DNA of 64,000 nt from RYN-230 sp963713815 (GCA_963713815.1 CAVQNH010000016.1:1-64000); one strand, 5' to 3'. Numbered from the stretch's first letter, positions 53,847-62,787 are shown. The notes: generated from the sequence alone by a model not told the origin. A program made the numbers and translations.

Positions 53847-54613
53847 CCGGGAGGCAGAGCGGGACCGGGCCGGCGGGCGGCCCGGGTCAGGAGGTCCCGG
53901 CACTCTCGCTCGGTTTCGCCACCGTCGACCTGGACCGGACGCGGCGCCAGGGACTGCCCGAGGTGATCTACGCCCCGGGGAAGCAGCCGGGTGAGATCGC
54001 GGCCATCGCGGCCGCGCTGCTGGACCGCACGTCCGGGCCGGTCCTGGTGACCCGGCTGGAGCCGGGCGCGGCGGCCGGGGTCGCGGCGGAGCTGGCCGCC
54101 GCCGGGACGCAGCCGGGCGACTACGATCCGGCCGCGCGGGTGCTGAGCTGGCGGCCCGCCCCGCCCGCCGGGTGCCGGGTGGCGGTGGTCACGGCGGGCA
54201 CCGCGGACGGGCCGGTGGCCGACGAGGCGGCCGCGGTGGCCCGCGCCACCGGCCTGGAGGTGACCGGGTTCCGCGACGTCGGGGTGGCCGGGCTGCACCG
54301 GCTGCTCGCCGTGGCCGGTGACATCGCCGCGGCGGACGTGGTGATCGTGATCGCGGGCATGGAGGGCGCGCTGGCCAGCGCGGTCGCGGGCCTGGTCGGG
54401 GTCCCGGTCGTGGCGGTGCCCACGTCGACCGGGTACGGCGCGGCGCTGGACGGCATCACCGCGCTGCTGGCCATGATGTCCTCCTGCGCGGCCGGCGTCT
54501 GCGTGGTCAACATCGACTCCGGGTTCGGCGCCGCGATGGCCGCGCACCGGCTGGCCTTCTCGCTGCGCCGCCAGCCTCCGGCGCCGCCCGGCCCGGGCGG
54601 CCGGGAGGGGTGA
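53843..54613 (+). CDS. larB: LarB, nickel-pincer cofactor biosynthesis carboxylase/hydrolase
   Basis: A 256-residue PurE-like protein: LGFATVDLDRTRRQGLPEVIYA, AVVTAGTADGPVADEAA, and the glycine-rich VVAVPTSTGYGAAL with MMSSCAAGVCVVNIDSGFGAA at the end. LarB carboxylates C5 of nicotinic acid adenine dinucleotide and hydrolyses the pyrophosphate, the first step to the nickel-pincer nucleotide. GTGA overlap with larA. Confidence 0.92.
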   Translation: MTGRQSGTGPAGGPGQEVPALSLGFATVDLDRTRRQGLPEVIYAPGKQPGEIAAIAAALLDRTSGPVLVTRLEPGAAAGVAAELAAAGTQPGDYDPAARVLSWRPAPPAGCRVAVVTAGTADGPVADEAAAVARATGLEVTGFRDVGVAGLHRLLAVAGDIAAADVVIVIAGMEGALASAVAGLVGVPVVAVPTSTGYGAALDGITALLAMMSSCAAGVCVVNIDSGFGAAMAAHRLAFSLRRQPPAPPGPGGREG

Positions 54614-54620
54614 GCGGGCC

Positions 54621-55826
54621 GTGATCTTGTGGCTGAACCCGTTCTCGGGGATCTCCGGCGACATGCTGCTGGGCGTGCTGCTGGACCTGGGCGCGCCGCT
54701 CGACGCGGTCCGGGCGGCGGTGGCCAGCACCGGGATCACCGGCTGGGAGCTGACCGCCGCGCCGGTGCGGCGCGCCGGGCTCACCGCCTGCCAGGCCCGG
54801 GTGCAGGTGGAGGACGACGTGCCCGCCCGGCCCGCGGCGGACCTGCTCACGCTGGCCCGGGCCGCGGCCCCGGCCGCCGCCGCGGAGCTGGCCGCCGCGG
54901 CGATCACGGCCCTGGCCGACGCCGAGGGACGGATCCACGGCGTGCCCGCCGCCGGCGTGCACCTGCACGAGCTGGGCGGGGTGGACACGATCGTGGACAC
55001 CGTGGGGGTCGCCGCCGCCCTGCACGCGCTGCGGGTGACCGCCGTCTGGTCGGCCCCGCTGGCCCTGGGGTCGGGCGTGATCGAGATGCGGCACGGCCAC
55101 TTCCCGGCCCCGGCGCCGGCCACGGTCGCGTTGCTGGAGGGCGCGCAGGTTACCGGGACGCCGACGGCGGGTGAGACGGTCACGCCGACGGGCGCGGCGC
55201 TGCTGCGCGCGGCCGGCTGCCGGTACGGGCCGGTGCCCGCGATGCGGGTGACCGGCAGCGGGTACGGAGCGGGCGGCCGGGACGTGCCGGGACGGCCCAA
55301 CGTGCTGCCCGCCCTGCTCGGCGAGGCCCTGGACGATCCGGCCCCGGCCGACCTGGCCTCCGGCGGATCGGCCGGGGGCACCGAGACCCTGATCATGCTC
55401 GAGACCACGGTGGACGACGTGACCGGCGAGCTCCTCGGCGACCTGCCCGGGATGCTGCTCGGCGCGGGCGCGCTGGACGCCTGGATCACCGCGGTGACCG
55501 GCAAGAAGGGCCGCCCGGCGCACCTCGTCACCGCGCTGTGCCGGCCAGGCCGGGACGGCCCGGTCCAGGCGCGGCTGCTCGCCGAGACGGGCAGCCTGGG
55601 CGCGCGGCGCCACCCCGTGCAGCGCCAGGCGCTGCCCCGGCGGGAAACCGCGGTGACCGTGCACGGGCACCGGATCCGGGTGAAGATCGGCCCGCACCGG
55701 GCCAAGCCCGAGCACGACGACGTGGCCGCCGCGGCGCTGGCCACCGGCCTGCCCCGCGACGTGGTGGCCGCGCAGGCCCTCAGCCAGCTGGAGCTGGAAC
55801 CGGGCGACGGTCAGGTGTTCAGGTAG
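54621..55826 (+). CDS. larC: LarC, nickel insertion enzyme (pyridinium-3,5-bisthiocarboxylate cyclometallase)
   Basis: A 401-residue LarC in one reading frame; in Lactiplantibacillus larC is split and made by frameshifting. Motifs: LNPFSGISGDMLLGVLLDLG at the start, HLHELGGVDTIVDTVGVA near 115, and ETTVDDVTGELLG near 258. It inserts Ni into the cofactor using CTP. LarE, the sulfur donor enzyme, is not found in the window. Its 3' end overlaps the convergent response-regulator gene by 16 bases. Confidence 0.92.
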   Translation: MILWLNPFSGISGDMLLGVLLDLGAPLDAVRAAVASTGITGWELTAAPVRRAGLTACQARVQVEDDVPARPAADLLTLARAAAPAAAAELAAAAITALADAEGRIHGVPAAGVHLHELGGVDTIVDTVGVAAALHALRVTAVWSAPLALGSGVIEMRHGHFPAPAPATVALLEGAQVTGTPTAGETVTPTGAALLRAAGCRYGPVPAMRVTGSGYGAGGRDVPGRPNVLPALLGEALDDPAPADLASGGSAGGTETLIMLETTVDDVTGELLGDLPGMLLGAGALDAWITAVTGKKGRPAHLVTALCRPGRDGPVQARLLAETGSLGARRHPVQRQALPRRETAVTVHGHRIRVKIGPHRAKPEHDDVAAAALATGLPRDVVAAQALSQLELEPGDGQVFR

Positions 55827-56455
55827 GCCAGGACGGCCAGCACCCGCCGGTTGTCGTCTTCGGACGCGGCCAGCCCGAGCTTGGTGAAGATGCTCGTGGT
55901 GTGCTTGCTGACGGCCTTCTCGGTGACGAAGAGCCGCTGCGCGATCGCCACGTTCGAGCGGCCCTCGGCCATCAGGGCGAGGACCTCGCGTTCCCGGGCG
56001 GACAGCCGGGTGACCGGCTCGTCCCGGAAGCGGCGGCCGAGCAGCTTGGTCACCACGTCCGGATCCATCACCGTGCCGCCGGCCGCCACGGTGCGGATCG
56101 CGTCAACGAACTGGTCGTCGTTGAAGACCCGGTCCTTGAGCAGGTAGCCCACCGCGCCCGACTGGTCGGCGAGCAGCTCGCGGGCGTACAGCTGCTCGAC
56201 GTACTGCGACAGCAGCAGCACCGGCAGGCCCGGTACCTGCTGCCGCGCCGCCAGCGCCGCCTGCAGCCCGTCGTCGGCGAACGAGGGCGGCAGCCGGACG
56301 TCCACCACCGCCACGTCGGGCCGGTGTTCGAGCAGGGCGCCCAGCAGGGCGGGTGCGCTGTCCACCGCCGCGGCGATCTCGAAGCCGTGCGCCGCGAGCA
56401 GCCGCGTCAGCCCGTCCCTCAGAAGGAACAGGTCTTCGGCGACGACAACGCGCAC
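55811..56455 (-). CDS. NarL-family response regulator
   Basis: A 214-residue two-domain regulator: receiver with Asp52 in VVDVRLPP and acidic AED at 6-8, and a LuxR-type helix-turn-helix (LSAREREVLALMAEGRSNVAIAQRLFVTEKAVSKH, about 148-185). GTG start at 56455, inside the end of the kinase gene (37 bases overlap), so they form one transcript. Confidence 0.9.
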   Translation of the reverse strand: MRVVVAEDLFLLRDGLTRLLAAHGFEIAAAVDSAPALLGALLEHRPDVAVVDVRLPPSFADDGLQAALAARQQVPGLPVLLLSQYVEQLYARELLADQSGAVGYLLKDRVFNDDQFVDAIRTVAAGGTVMDPDVVTKLLGRRFRDEPVTRLSAREREVLALMAEGRSNVAIAQRLFVTEKAVSKHTTSIFTKLGLAASEDDNRRVLAVLAYLNT

Positions 56456-58272
56456 GGCACCTCCATGGCGATCATGGTCGGCCCCCCAGGCGGGCTGCTC
56501 ACCGCCATGATCCCATCGAACGCGGCCAGCCGCTGCTCCACGCCGCGCAGGCCGGTGCCGCGGGCCGGGTCCGCCCCGCCCGCACCGTCGTCGGCCACCT
56601 GGATCCGCAGTATCCCGTCCTCGTGCTGCATGCGGATGTGCACCCGGCGCGCCCCGGAGTGCCGTACCGCGTTGGCCAGGGCCTCCGCGACCGCGAAGTA
56701 GCAGGCGGACTCGACGGGCGCACTCAGCCGGCCAGGCAGGTTGATGTCCAGGTCCACCGGGAACGGGGTGTCCAGGGCGAGGGCCCGCACCGCGTGGCCG
56801 AGGCCCCGGTCGGCGAGGACCGGCGGGCAGATGCCGCGGACCAGGTCGCGCAGGTCGTTCAGGGCGCGCAGCGAGGTCTCCCGGGCCTCGGCCACCAGGG
56901 CCAGCGCGGCTTCCGGGCGGCCGGGCAGCATCCGCTCCACCGCGCGCAGGTTCATGCCCAGCGCGATCAGGCGGGCCTGGGCGCCGTCGTGCAGGTTTCG
57001 CTCGATCCGGCGCAGTTCGGTGTCGGCGGCGTCCACGGCCAGATCCCGGGTCTCGGTCAGCCGCTGCACGCGGCCCTCCAGTTCCAGGTCCCGCCCGGGG
57101 GCCAGCGCCGTGCGGGCGTGCGCCCCGATCGTCCGGGGTACCAGCCAGGCGGCGATGACGAGGAACGCGCTGGCCTCGGCCCCGGCCAGCATGGCCGTCT
57201 GGGGAGTGCTGACCAGGATGCCGCCGTAGAGCAGGGCGGGCCGCCCCAGCCCGGCTGGCAGCGCCGGCCAGCTCGCCGCGATCATGAAGCCCCGGGCCGC
57301 GAACGCGGCCAGCGCCAGCGGGACCAGGTCCGCGGCGAGGAGCGGCCACCGTACCGCGGTGACCACGCAGGCCAGGATGGCCGCGACCGTCCACGGGTGC
57401 ACGCCGAAGACGGTCAGGCCGAGCAGCGCCACGGGGACGAGGAGAATGCCCCAGCGATTCTCCAGCATCCGCCGCCGCAGCAAAGCCAGCAGCCCCGCGG
57501 CGTGGGTGCGCAGCGTGGCCGCGCTGCGCGGCAGGAGCCACAGGCCGAGGGTGAGCAGCAGCAACGCGAGCGGGACCAGCAGGCCACCCAGCCAGGGACC
57601 GTGGCCGGGGGCGATAAAGCCGGAGGTGACGACGCCGCCGGAGTTGATGTGCCAGGCCGTGCCCCCTCCACGTGGCACCATCTGCGCGGTCACGACGGGC
57701 GGCGCCGGCACCTGGAACTTCACCCCCTGGCCCCCGCCAGGGATCACGGCCTGGGCGACCGGGGCCGGATACCAGTTCAGGCGGGCACTGCCAGGGACCG
57801 GCACGACCCCGCGGGGCGCGCCGGCCGGGCCGAGCCGCGTCACCGCGACCCGCTTCAGCGGGACCTGCTTCAGCGGGACCTGACGAGCCTCGATGACCCG
57901 CTTGACGGCCCGCTTGACCGCCCCCTTGACGATCACCGGGGGACGCCTGATGGCTGCCTTGATGCGCGCTTGCTTCAGCGCGCCGAGGACGGAAACCGTC
58001 CAGAAGCCCGATCCGGGCTCGGTGGCCGCCACCACCAGGCCGCTGATCCCCGCGACCACCATGCTGACCGGCAGCAGCGCCGCCGCCACGACGGGCCGCC
58101 AGAAGGCCACGATCACGGCCAGCAGCACGGCCGCGACGGTCCACGGCTGCAGACCGAACAGCGCGATAGCCATCCCGGCCACCGGTACCAGGAAGATGCC
58201 CCGGCGCACGTGGCGGAGCACTCGGACGACGACCCGCCGCAGGACGGTGAAGAGGATCCACATGTCACCCAT
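56419..58272 (-). CDS. NarL-type sensor histidine kinase with a duplicated membrane module
   Basis: This 617-residue kinase has a HisKA_3 dimerisation motif (RRIERNLHDGAQARL, His near residue 428), an ATPase N-box (EALANAVRHSGA near 533) and a G-box GTGLRGVEQRL near 565. Two similar membrane blocks occur at about residues 24-85 (RGIFLVPVAGM, QPWTVAAVLLAV) and 270-330 (WGILLVPVALLG, HPWTVAAILACV), separated by a basic repeat segment (VPLKQVPLKRV) and a probable external domain. The first block is extra relative to normal kinases, so an internal duplication is likely. Stimulus unknown. Confidence 0.87.
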   Translation of the reverse strand: MGDMWILFTVLRRVVVRVLRHVRRGIFLVPVAGMAIALFGLQPWTVAAVLLAVIVAFWRPVVAAALLPVSMVVAGISGLVVAATEPGSGFWTVSVLGALKQARIKAAIRRPPVIVKGAVKRAVKRVIEARQVPLKQVPLKRVAVTRLGPAGAPRGVVPVPGSARLNWYPAPVAQAVIPGGGQGVKFQVPAPPVVTAQMVPRGGGTAWHINSGGVVTSGFIAPGHGPWLGGLLVPLALLLLTLGLWLLPRSAATLRTHAAGLLALLRRRMLENRWGILLVPVALLGLTVFGVHPWTVAAILACVVTAVRWPLLAADLVPLALAAFAARGFMIAASWPALPAGLGRPALLYGGILVSTPQTAMLAGAEASAFLVIAAWLVPRTIGAHARTALAPGRDLELEGRVQRLTETRDLAVDAADTELRRIERNLHDGAQARLIALGMNLRAVERMLPGRPEAALALVAEARETSLRALNDLRDLVRGICPPVLADRGLGHAVRALALDTPFPVDLDINLPGRLSAPVESACYFAVAEALANAVRHSGARRVHIRMQHEDGILRIQVADDGAGGADPARGTGLRGVEQRLAAFDGIMAVSSPPGGPTMIAMEVPCALSSPKTCSF

Positions 58273-58429
58273 CGTGACCCTCCCCGGGGCCCGGGCGCTA
58301 TGGGGGCGTACCTAGTTGCCGGGTGGGCCTGGGCCTACCCGGTGCCGCGGAACGGAGCGGAGCCGCCGCCGGGAACCACCGCACCAGCCGTACTTGCCTG
58401 GGCGGGCCCGGCCCGGAATCGTGGCCGCC

Positions 58430-58834
58430 ATGGAAACCAGACCGGTGAACATCGACGCCGCCCTCGCCCAGTTCGACGAGATCTACAGCCCGCGCATCAT
58501 CGGCCGGGTCAACGACTACGACGTCCGTATCGCGCACACCCAGGGTGAGCATGTCTGGCACACCCACGACCACACCGACGAGTTCTTCCTCGTACTGGGC
58601 GGCCAGTTCAACATCTCGCTGCGGGAGGCAGGCGGCGGGGAGCGGACCATCGAACTGCAGGCCGGGGAGATGTTCGTCGTCCCCCGGGGCACCGAGCACA
58701 AGCCCTCGTCACCGGGGGGCGCCATCTTGATGTTCGAGCCGTCCGGGACGTCCACCACCGGAGACCGGCACGAGGGAGACATTCCCGCGCACGTGCACAG
58801 CACCACGGGGGTCGTGGCGGACCCGGGCCGGTGA
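58430..58834 (+). CDS. Cupin-domain protein
   Basis: A 134-residue single cupin: metal ligands in HVWHTHDHTDEFFLVLGG (two His and a Glu) and a final His in VPRGTEHKP. It likely binds a metal; function unknown. ATG 58430, monocistronic. Confidence 0.83.
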   Translation: METRPVNIDAALAQFDEIYSPRIIGRVNDYDVRIAHTQGEHVWHTHDHTDEFFLVLGGQFNISLREAGGGERTIELQAGEMFVVPRGTEHKPSSPGGAILMFEPSGTSTTGDRHEGDIPAHVHSTTGVVADPGR

Positions 58835-58936
58835 TTTACCGCAAGCCGTCGCCCTGGATGTCGAGAACTGGTGCGGCGGCTCCGTCCTAGGACCAACAGC
58901 GCCGCCCAGGCGCGCCAGCCAGAAGGGATGCACATC

Positions 58937-59339
58937 ATGGACTGGAAGCTGGAAGTGGTCGTGGTGCCGGTCACCGACATCGACCGGGCAAAGGACTTCT
59001 ACCTGGAGAAGCTCGGGTTCAAGCTGGACGCCGATACACAGCCCACGCCGGACATGCGGGTGGTGCACATGACGCCGCCCGGGTCGGCCTGCTCGGTCGT
59101 GATCGGTCCCGTAGTGGTCAGTCGCGGACACCGACAACGGGGCCGGGGCCCACCTCCAGCTGATCGTCACCGACATCGGCGCGGCGCGGGCCGAACTGAG
59201 CGGCCGGGGCGTCGAGGTCTCGGAGGTCCAGCAGCTCGATCCCCGGGACGGCGGGAAGTTCATGTTCTTCGCCGATCCGGACGGGAACCAGTGGGCGGTG
59301 CAGGAGGTACGCGAGCGGGTCGGCGCGCCGCTGGGGTAG
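58937..59339 (+). pseudogene. VOC/glyoxalase-family protein, frameshifted
   Basis: The first half (VPVTDIDRAKDFYLEKLGFKLDAD, PPGSACSVVIG) is a VOC domain half. One extra base near 59128 separates it from the second half (HLQLIVTDIGAARAELSGRGVEVSEV, FFADPDGNQWAVQE). Joined, it has about 133 residues, normal for a single-domain glyoxalase/bleomycin-resistance-type protein. ATG 58937 has AAGGG upstream. Confidence 0.8.
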
Positions 59340-59896
59340 ACCTCCGGCGCGGCGGCGGGCGGGGCGGCGGCCCCAGGCGTGGCGGCGGCCGCCCGCCACG
59401 GGCCGGGCGAGGTGAGCTACCGTCGCAAGGTGCTGGAGCGGATCGCGCTGATGCCCCCGGCCGCGGGCCCGTGGGGCACGGTCAACGTGCTGGCGCTCGA
59501 CGCCGCGGGGAACCTCGCGGCCGGGGTGAGCACGAGCGGCTACCCGTGGAAGTACCCGGGCCGGGTCAGCGACTCCGCGCTGATCGGAGCGGGGAACTAC
59601 TGTGACAACCGGACGGGCGCGGCGGCCTGCACGGGCCGCGGTGAGCTGGCCATCCGCGGCGGCACCGCCCGCTCGGTGCTGCTCCGGCTGGCGGCGGGCG
59701 ACGAGCCGGCCCGGCCTGTGCCGCGGCCCTGGCCGAGACCGCGGACCTGCCGGACGAGTTCCGTACCCCGCTGCAGTGCCTGTGCCTGACCCCGGACGGC
59801 CGTCACGGCGGGGCGTCCACCAACGCGGGCGCGACGTACGCCGTCATGACCGCGCAGGACGAGGACTACCGGGTGCTGGAACGGAGGCGGGCATGA
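59340..59896 (+). pseudogene. N4-glycosyl/isoaspartyl asparaginase, 5'-truncated and frameshifted
   Basis: Only the C-terminal half of an Ntn-type asparaginase is present: GTVNVLALDAAGNLAAGVSTSGYPWKYPGRVSDSALIGAGNYC has the nucleophile Thr and oxyanion region. The alpha part with roughly 150 residues before it is missing, right after the VOC stop. One missing base near 59740 also breaks the frame before DLPDEFRTPLQCLCLTPDGRHGGAS. The stop overlaps the dppA ATG. Confidence 0.75.
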
Positions 59897-60716
59897 AGAT
59901 TTTCCTGTCCAGTGACATGGAGGGCACGGCCGGGGTGGTCGACTGGGCGCAGTGCGTCGGCGACGGCCCGGAAGCGGCCGCGGCCGGCGGCTGCTGCTCG
60001 CCGAGGTGAACGCGGCCATCGAGGGGGCGCTGGCCGGCGGGGCCACCGAGATCGTGGTCAACGACTCACATTCGACCATGCGCAACCTGCCACCGGAGGA
60101 GCTGGCCGGTGAGGCGTCCTACATCTCCGGCAGCCACAAGCCGCTCTACATGATGCAGGGACTGGACGGCAGCTTCGGCGCGGTGCTGTTCGTGTCGTAT
60201 CACGGCTCGGTCGGGGCGCCCGCCGGGCTGTCGCACACCTATAACCCCCGGGCCGTCGTGGAAGCCCGGCTGGACGGGGTGGTGACCGGCGAGGCGGGCA
60301 TCAACGCGCTGGTAGCCGCGCACTACGGCGTGCCGGTGGTGCTGGTCACCGGGGACCGGTGCGCGTGCGAGGAGACCGCCGCACTCATCCCGGGTGTGCA
60401 CGCGGCCGTGGTCAAGGAGCCGGTCAGCCGGGTGGCCGCGCACAGCCTGCACCCGGCCCGGGCGTGCGCCCTGATCCGGGAGACCACGGAGCGGGCGGTC
60501 GCGGGCGCCGCCGCGGCGTCCCCGCCGGCGCTGGGCCAGGCGGTGCTGGAGCTGTCCGTCCGGACCACGGACATCGCCGAGGCGGCCAGCTGGGTCCGCG
60601 GGGTGGAGCGGACCGGGCCGCGGGAACTGCGCTGCACCGGGGACGACCCGCTGGCCACGTACCGTTCGTTCTGCGCCGCGATCCTGCTGACCCGCGGGAT
60701 CGCCGAGACCGTGTGA
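59893..60716 (+). pseudogene. D-aminopeptidase DppA (M55), frameshifted
   Basis: The start KIFLSSDMEGTAGVVDW holds the Asp-x-Glu zinc ligands of DppA; after GPEAAAA one base is missing (near 59985) and the rest (LLLAEVNAAIEGALAGGATEIVVNDSHSTMRN, VSYHGSVGAPAGLSHTYNP, VTGDRCACEE) is in another frame. Total about 275 residues. DppA frees D-amino acids from peptides of cell-wall origin. Confidence 0.8.
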
Positions 60717-60739
60717 CCGGCCAGACCCGTGCCAGCCCG

Positions 60740-61144
60740 ATGACGCAGCACCAGCCGGATCAGGACCAGCCAGGCCAGGACCAGCCAGATCGGCCCGGCG
60801 TCCCGGCGCCGCGCGTCCCGCCTGATCGACATAGGCGGTGGGCGTGCACCTCGACCGTGTGGGTAACGGCGACCCGGCGCAGTCCGTCCGCCGGGGTCAC
60901 GAGGATCTGGCGCACCGCCCGGCAGCAGGGATACCGGCGAGCGCGCGCGGGCGCTCACGGCGGCCTGCCGGCGCTCACCCTGACCACGTTCGCCGAGGTG
61001 CCCTGGAACGCGCCCTACTACGAGCCCTGCGGGTTCCGCCGCCTGGCCGAGGCTGAGATCACGCCGGGGCTCGGGAGGTCCGGCGCCGGGAAGCCGGGCA
61101 CGGCCTGGACGGTGGCCGCGCGTGTGCATGCGCCGCGACTGTGA
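60740..61144 (+). pseudogene. GNAT acetyltransferase remnant
   Basis: Only the last third is convincing: GLPALTLTTFAEVPWNAPYYEPCGFRRLAEAEITPG, which is the end of a GNAT fold. The first part of the frame is a Gln/Asp/Pro repeat (DQDQPGQDQP, from a 15-bp DNA repeat) and broken sequence. The acetyl-CoA motif is missing or out of frame. Confidence 0.6.
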
Positions 61145-61266
61145 AGACGCCCGGACGGAGTCAGGCGGGCTGAAGGATGACCTGGCCGGCGAGGCGCTCC
61201 GTCTGCGTGGCCTCATCGAACCGCGGGTGGGCAGGATCAGGCCCGTTCCGGCGGCCGCGATCCCGG

Positions 61267-61890
61267 TCAGGCCCGGAGGTAGGCGTGGCCCAGGACCGGC
61301 TCCAGCAGATCGAACGCTTGCGCGGCAGCCACGGCGAGCACGGCACAGATCTCTGGCTTCGGCTGCCCGGCCAGGCTGCGCTGGCGCGCCTCCTCGTACA
61401 GGACGCGGTGCACCGAGGCGAGCAGCGCGGCGGCCAGCCGCTGCTGCGGGCCGTCGGTGCCGGTCTCGGCGGCCATCGCGTCGCCGAGCGTCCGCTCGCG
61501 CAGCAGCAGCATCTCCCGCTCCCGGGTGGCCAGCACCGGGCTGCCGGCGATCATCCGGGCGAAGGCCGGACTAGACAGCCCGAGCGTGACGTCGGCCCGG
61601 GCCACCGCGGCGGCGTAATCGCGGCGGATGGCGGTGAGCATGCTCTCCCCGGGCGGCCGGGCGGCGACCACCTCGGCCAGGTGCCCGATGACGGTCTCGG
61701 CCCGGTCGAAGACCAGGTCCTCCTTGCGCGGGAAGTAGTTGGTGACCGTCATCTTGGCCACCCCGGCAGCGTCGGCGACCTGGGAGATCGTGACCTCCTC
61801 GAAGCCGTTCGCCACGAACAGCCCGGTGGCGATGTCGGAGACCGCCTGCCGGGTCTCCTGCTTCCGCCGTTCGCGGAGTCCGGATGTCAT
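61267..61890 (-). CDS. TetR-family transcriptional regulator
   Basis: A 207-residue TetR protein with HTH at about residues 30-55 (VTISQVADAAGVAKMTVTNYFPRKEDL) and a TetR_C-type ligand domain. It is divergent from the membrane-protein gene at 61970, with a promoter containing TTGACA between them, and probably represses it. Confidence 0.9.
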   Translation of the reverse strand: MTSGLRERRKQETRQAVSDIATGLFVANGFEEVTISQVADAAGVAKMTVTNYFPRKEDLVFDRAETVIGHLAEVVAARPPGESMLTAIRRDYAAAVARADVTLGLSSPAFARMIAGSPVLATREREMLLLRERTLGDAMAAETGTDGPQQRLAAALLASVHRVLYEEARQRSLAGQPKPEICAVLAVAAAQAFDLLEPVLGHAYLRA

Positions 61891-61933
61891 GCACCCACCT
61901 TACGCTTAACTTAGGACGAACACAAAATTAGGT

Positions 61934-61969
61934 TTGACATAAATATAGGTCCAGCCTAGATTGATGCCC
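61934..61969 (+). promoter_or_regulatory. Sigma-70-like promoter giving a leaderless transcript
   Basis: TTGACA (61934-61939), a 17-base spacer and TAGATT (61957-61962) place the transcription start on or next to the ATG at 61970. The TAGG-N5-CCTA repeat at 61947-61959 overlaps the -10 and could be the TetR site. Confidence 0.65.
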
Positions 61970-62747
61970 ATGACGGAAACCCAGATCTGCGACAGCACCC
62001 GTTCCCCGGCCGGGGGCGCCCCGGCCCGCCCCGCTCGTCCCCCTGGGCCTGCTGGCCCGGGTGGCCCGGCTGCGTCAGGCACGGCCGCGTCAGGCACTGA
62101 GGCCGGGCGCCACGGGGACGTGCTGACGTCCCTGCGGCCGCTGGCCATCGACGTCGGCGTGCCGCTGGCCACCTTCTACGTGCTGCACGACGCGTTCGGG
62201 GTCAGCCTGTGGCTGTCCCTGGCCCTGAGCAGCATCCCGCCCGCCATCCGCACCGTGGCCGGCTTCGCCGCCGAGCGGAGCGGCGAACCTGCTGGCCCTG
62301 CTCATGCTGGCGGTCAACCTGGCGGGCATCGTGGTCAGCTTCCTGACCGGCGACCCGCGGGGCATGATCGCCAAGGAGGCGCTGGTCAGCAGCGTGATCG
62401 CGATCGCCATCCTGGTCTCGGTCGCGATGCGGCGCCCGCTCATGTCCGCCGGGCTCAAGCCGTTCATGACCAAGGGGAAGACCGGGCGGACCGCGGCGTG
62501 GGACCGCCTCGCCGCCACCTCGGGCCGGTTCCGCCGGCTCGAGCTGGCGTTCAGCACGATCTGGGGCCTGGCGCTGCTGGCCGAGTGCGCCGCCCACCTG
62601 ATCGGCGCCTACACGCTGCCGGTCACCACGATGGTCTGGCTGGGCAACGTCTTCACTCTCGGCGCGATCGGCCTGGCCGTGGTGATCGGCGGCGCCGCCG
62701 CGGGCCCCATCCAGAAGATGATCGACGCCGAGACCCAGGCGTCCTGA
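61970..62747 (+). pseudogene. VC0807-like integral membrane protein, frameshifted
   Basis: The N-terminal 45 residues are low-complexity Pro/Ala/Gly repeats, then SLRPLAIDVGVPLATFYVLHDAFGVSLWLSLALS begins the membrane domain. One extra base near 62285, before NLLALLMLAVNLAGIVVSFLTGD, changes frame; the rest continues to 62747. It resembles the VC0807/septation-protein-A-like family of polytopic proteins, about 258 residues. Role unknown. Confidence 0.75.
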
Positions 62748-62770
62748 GCCAGGCCGGCCGCTCCGGCTGT

Positions 62771-62787
62771 CAGACAGACTTGTCTGG
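62771..62787. promoter_or_regulatory. TetR operator upstream of the second TetR gene
   Basis: CAGACA (62771-62776) and TGTCTG (62781-62786) form an inverted repeat of the type often found before TetR genes of this subfamily; it lies ten bases upstream of the start. Confidence 0.5.

Noticed and set aside
61161..61346. 61-codon minus-strand frame after the TetR gene
   Set aside because: It overlaps the TetR gene, and only a short end (DEATQTERLAGQ) looks protein-like; no family match.
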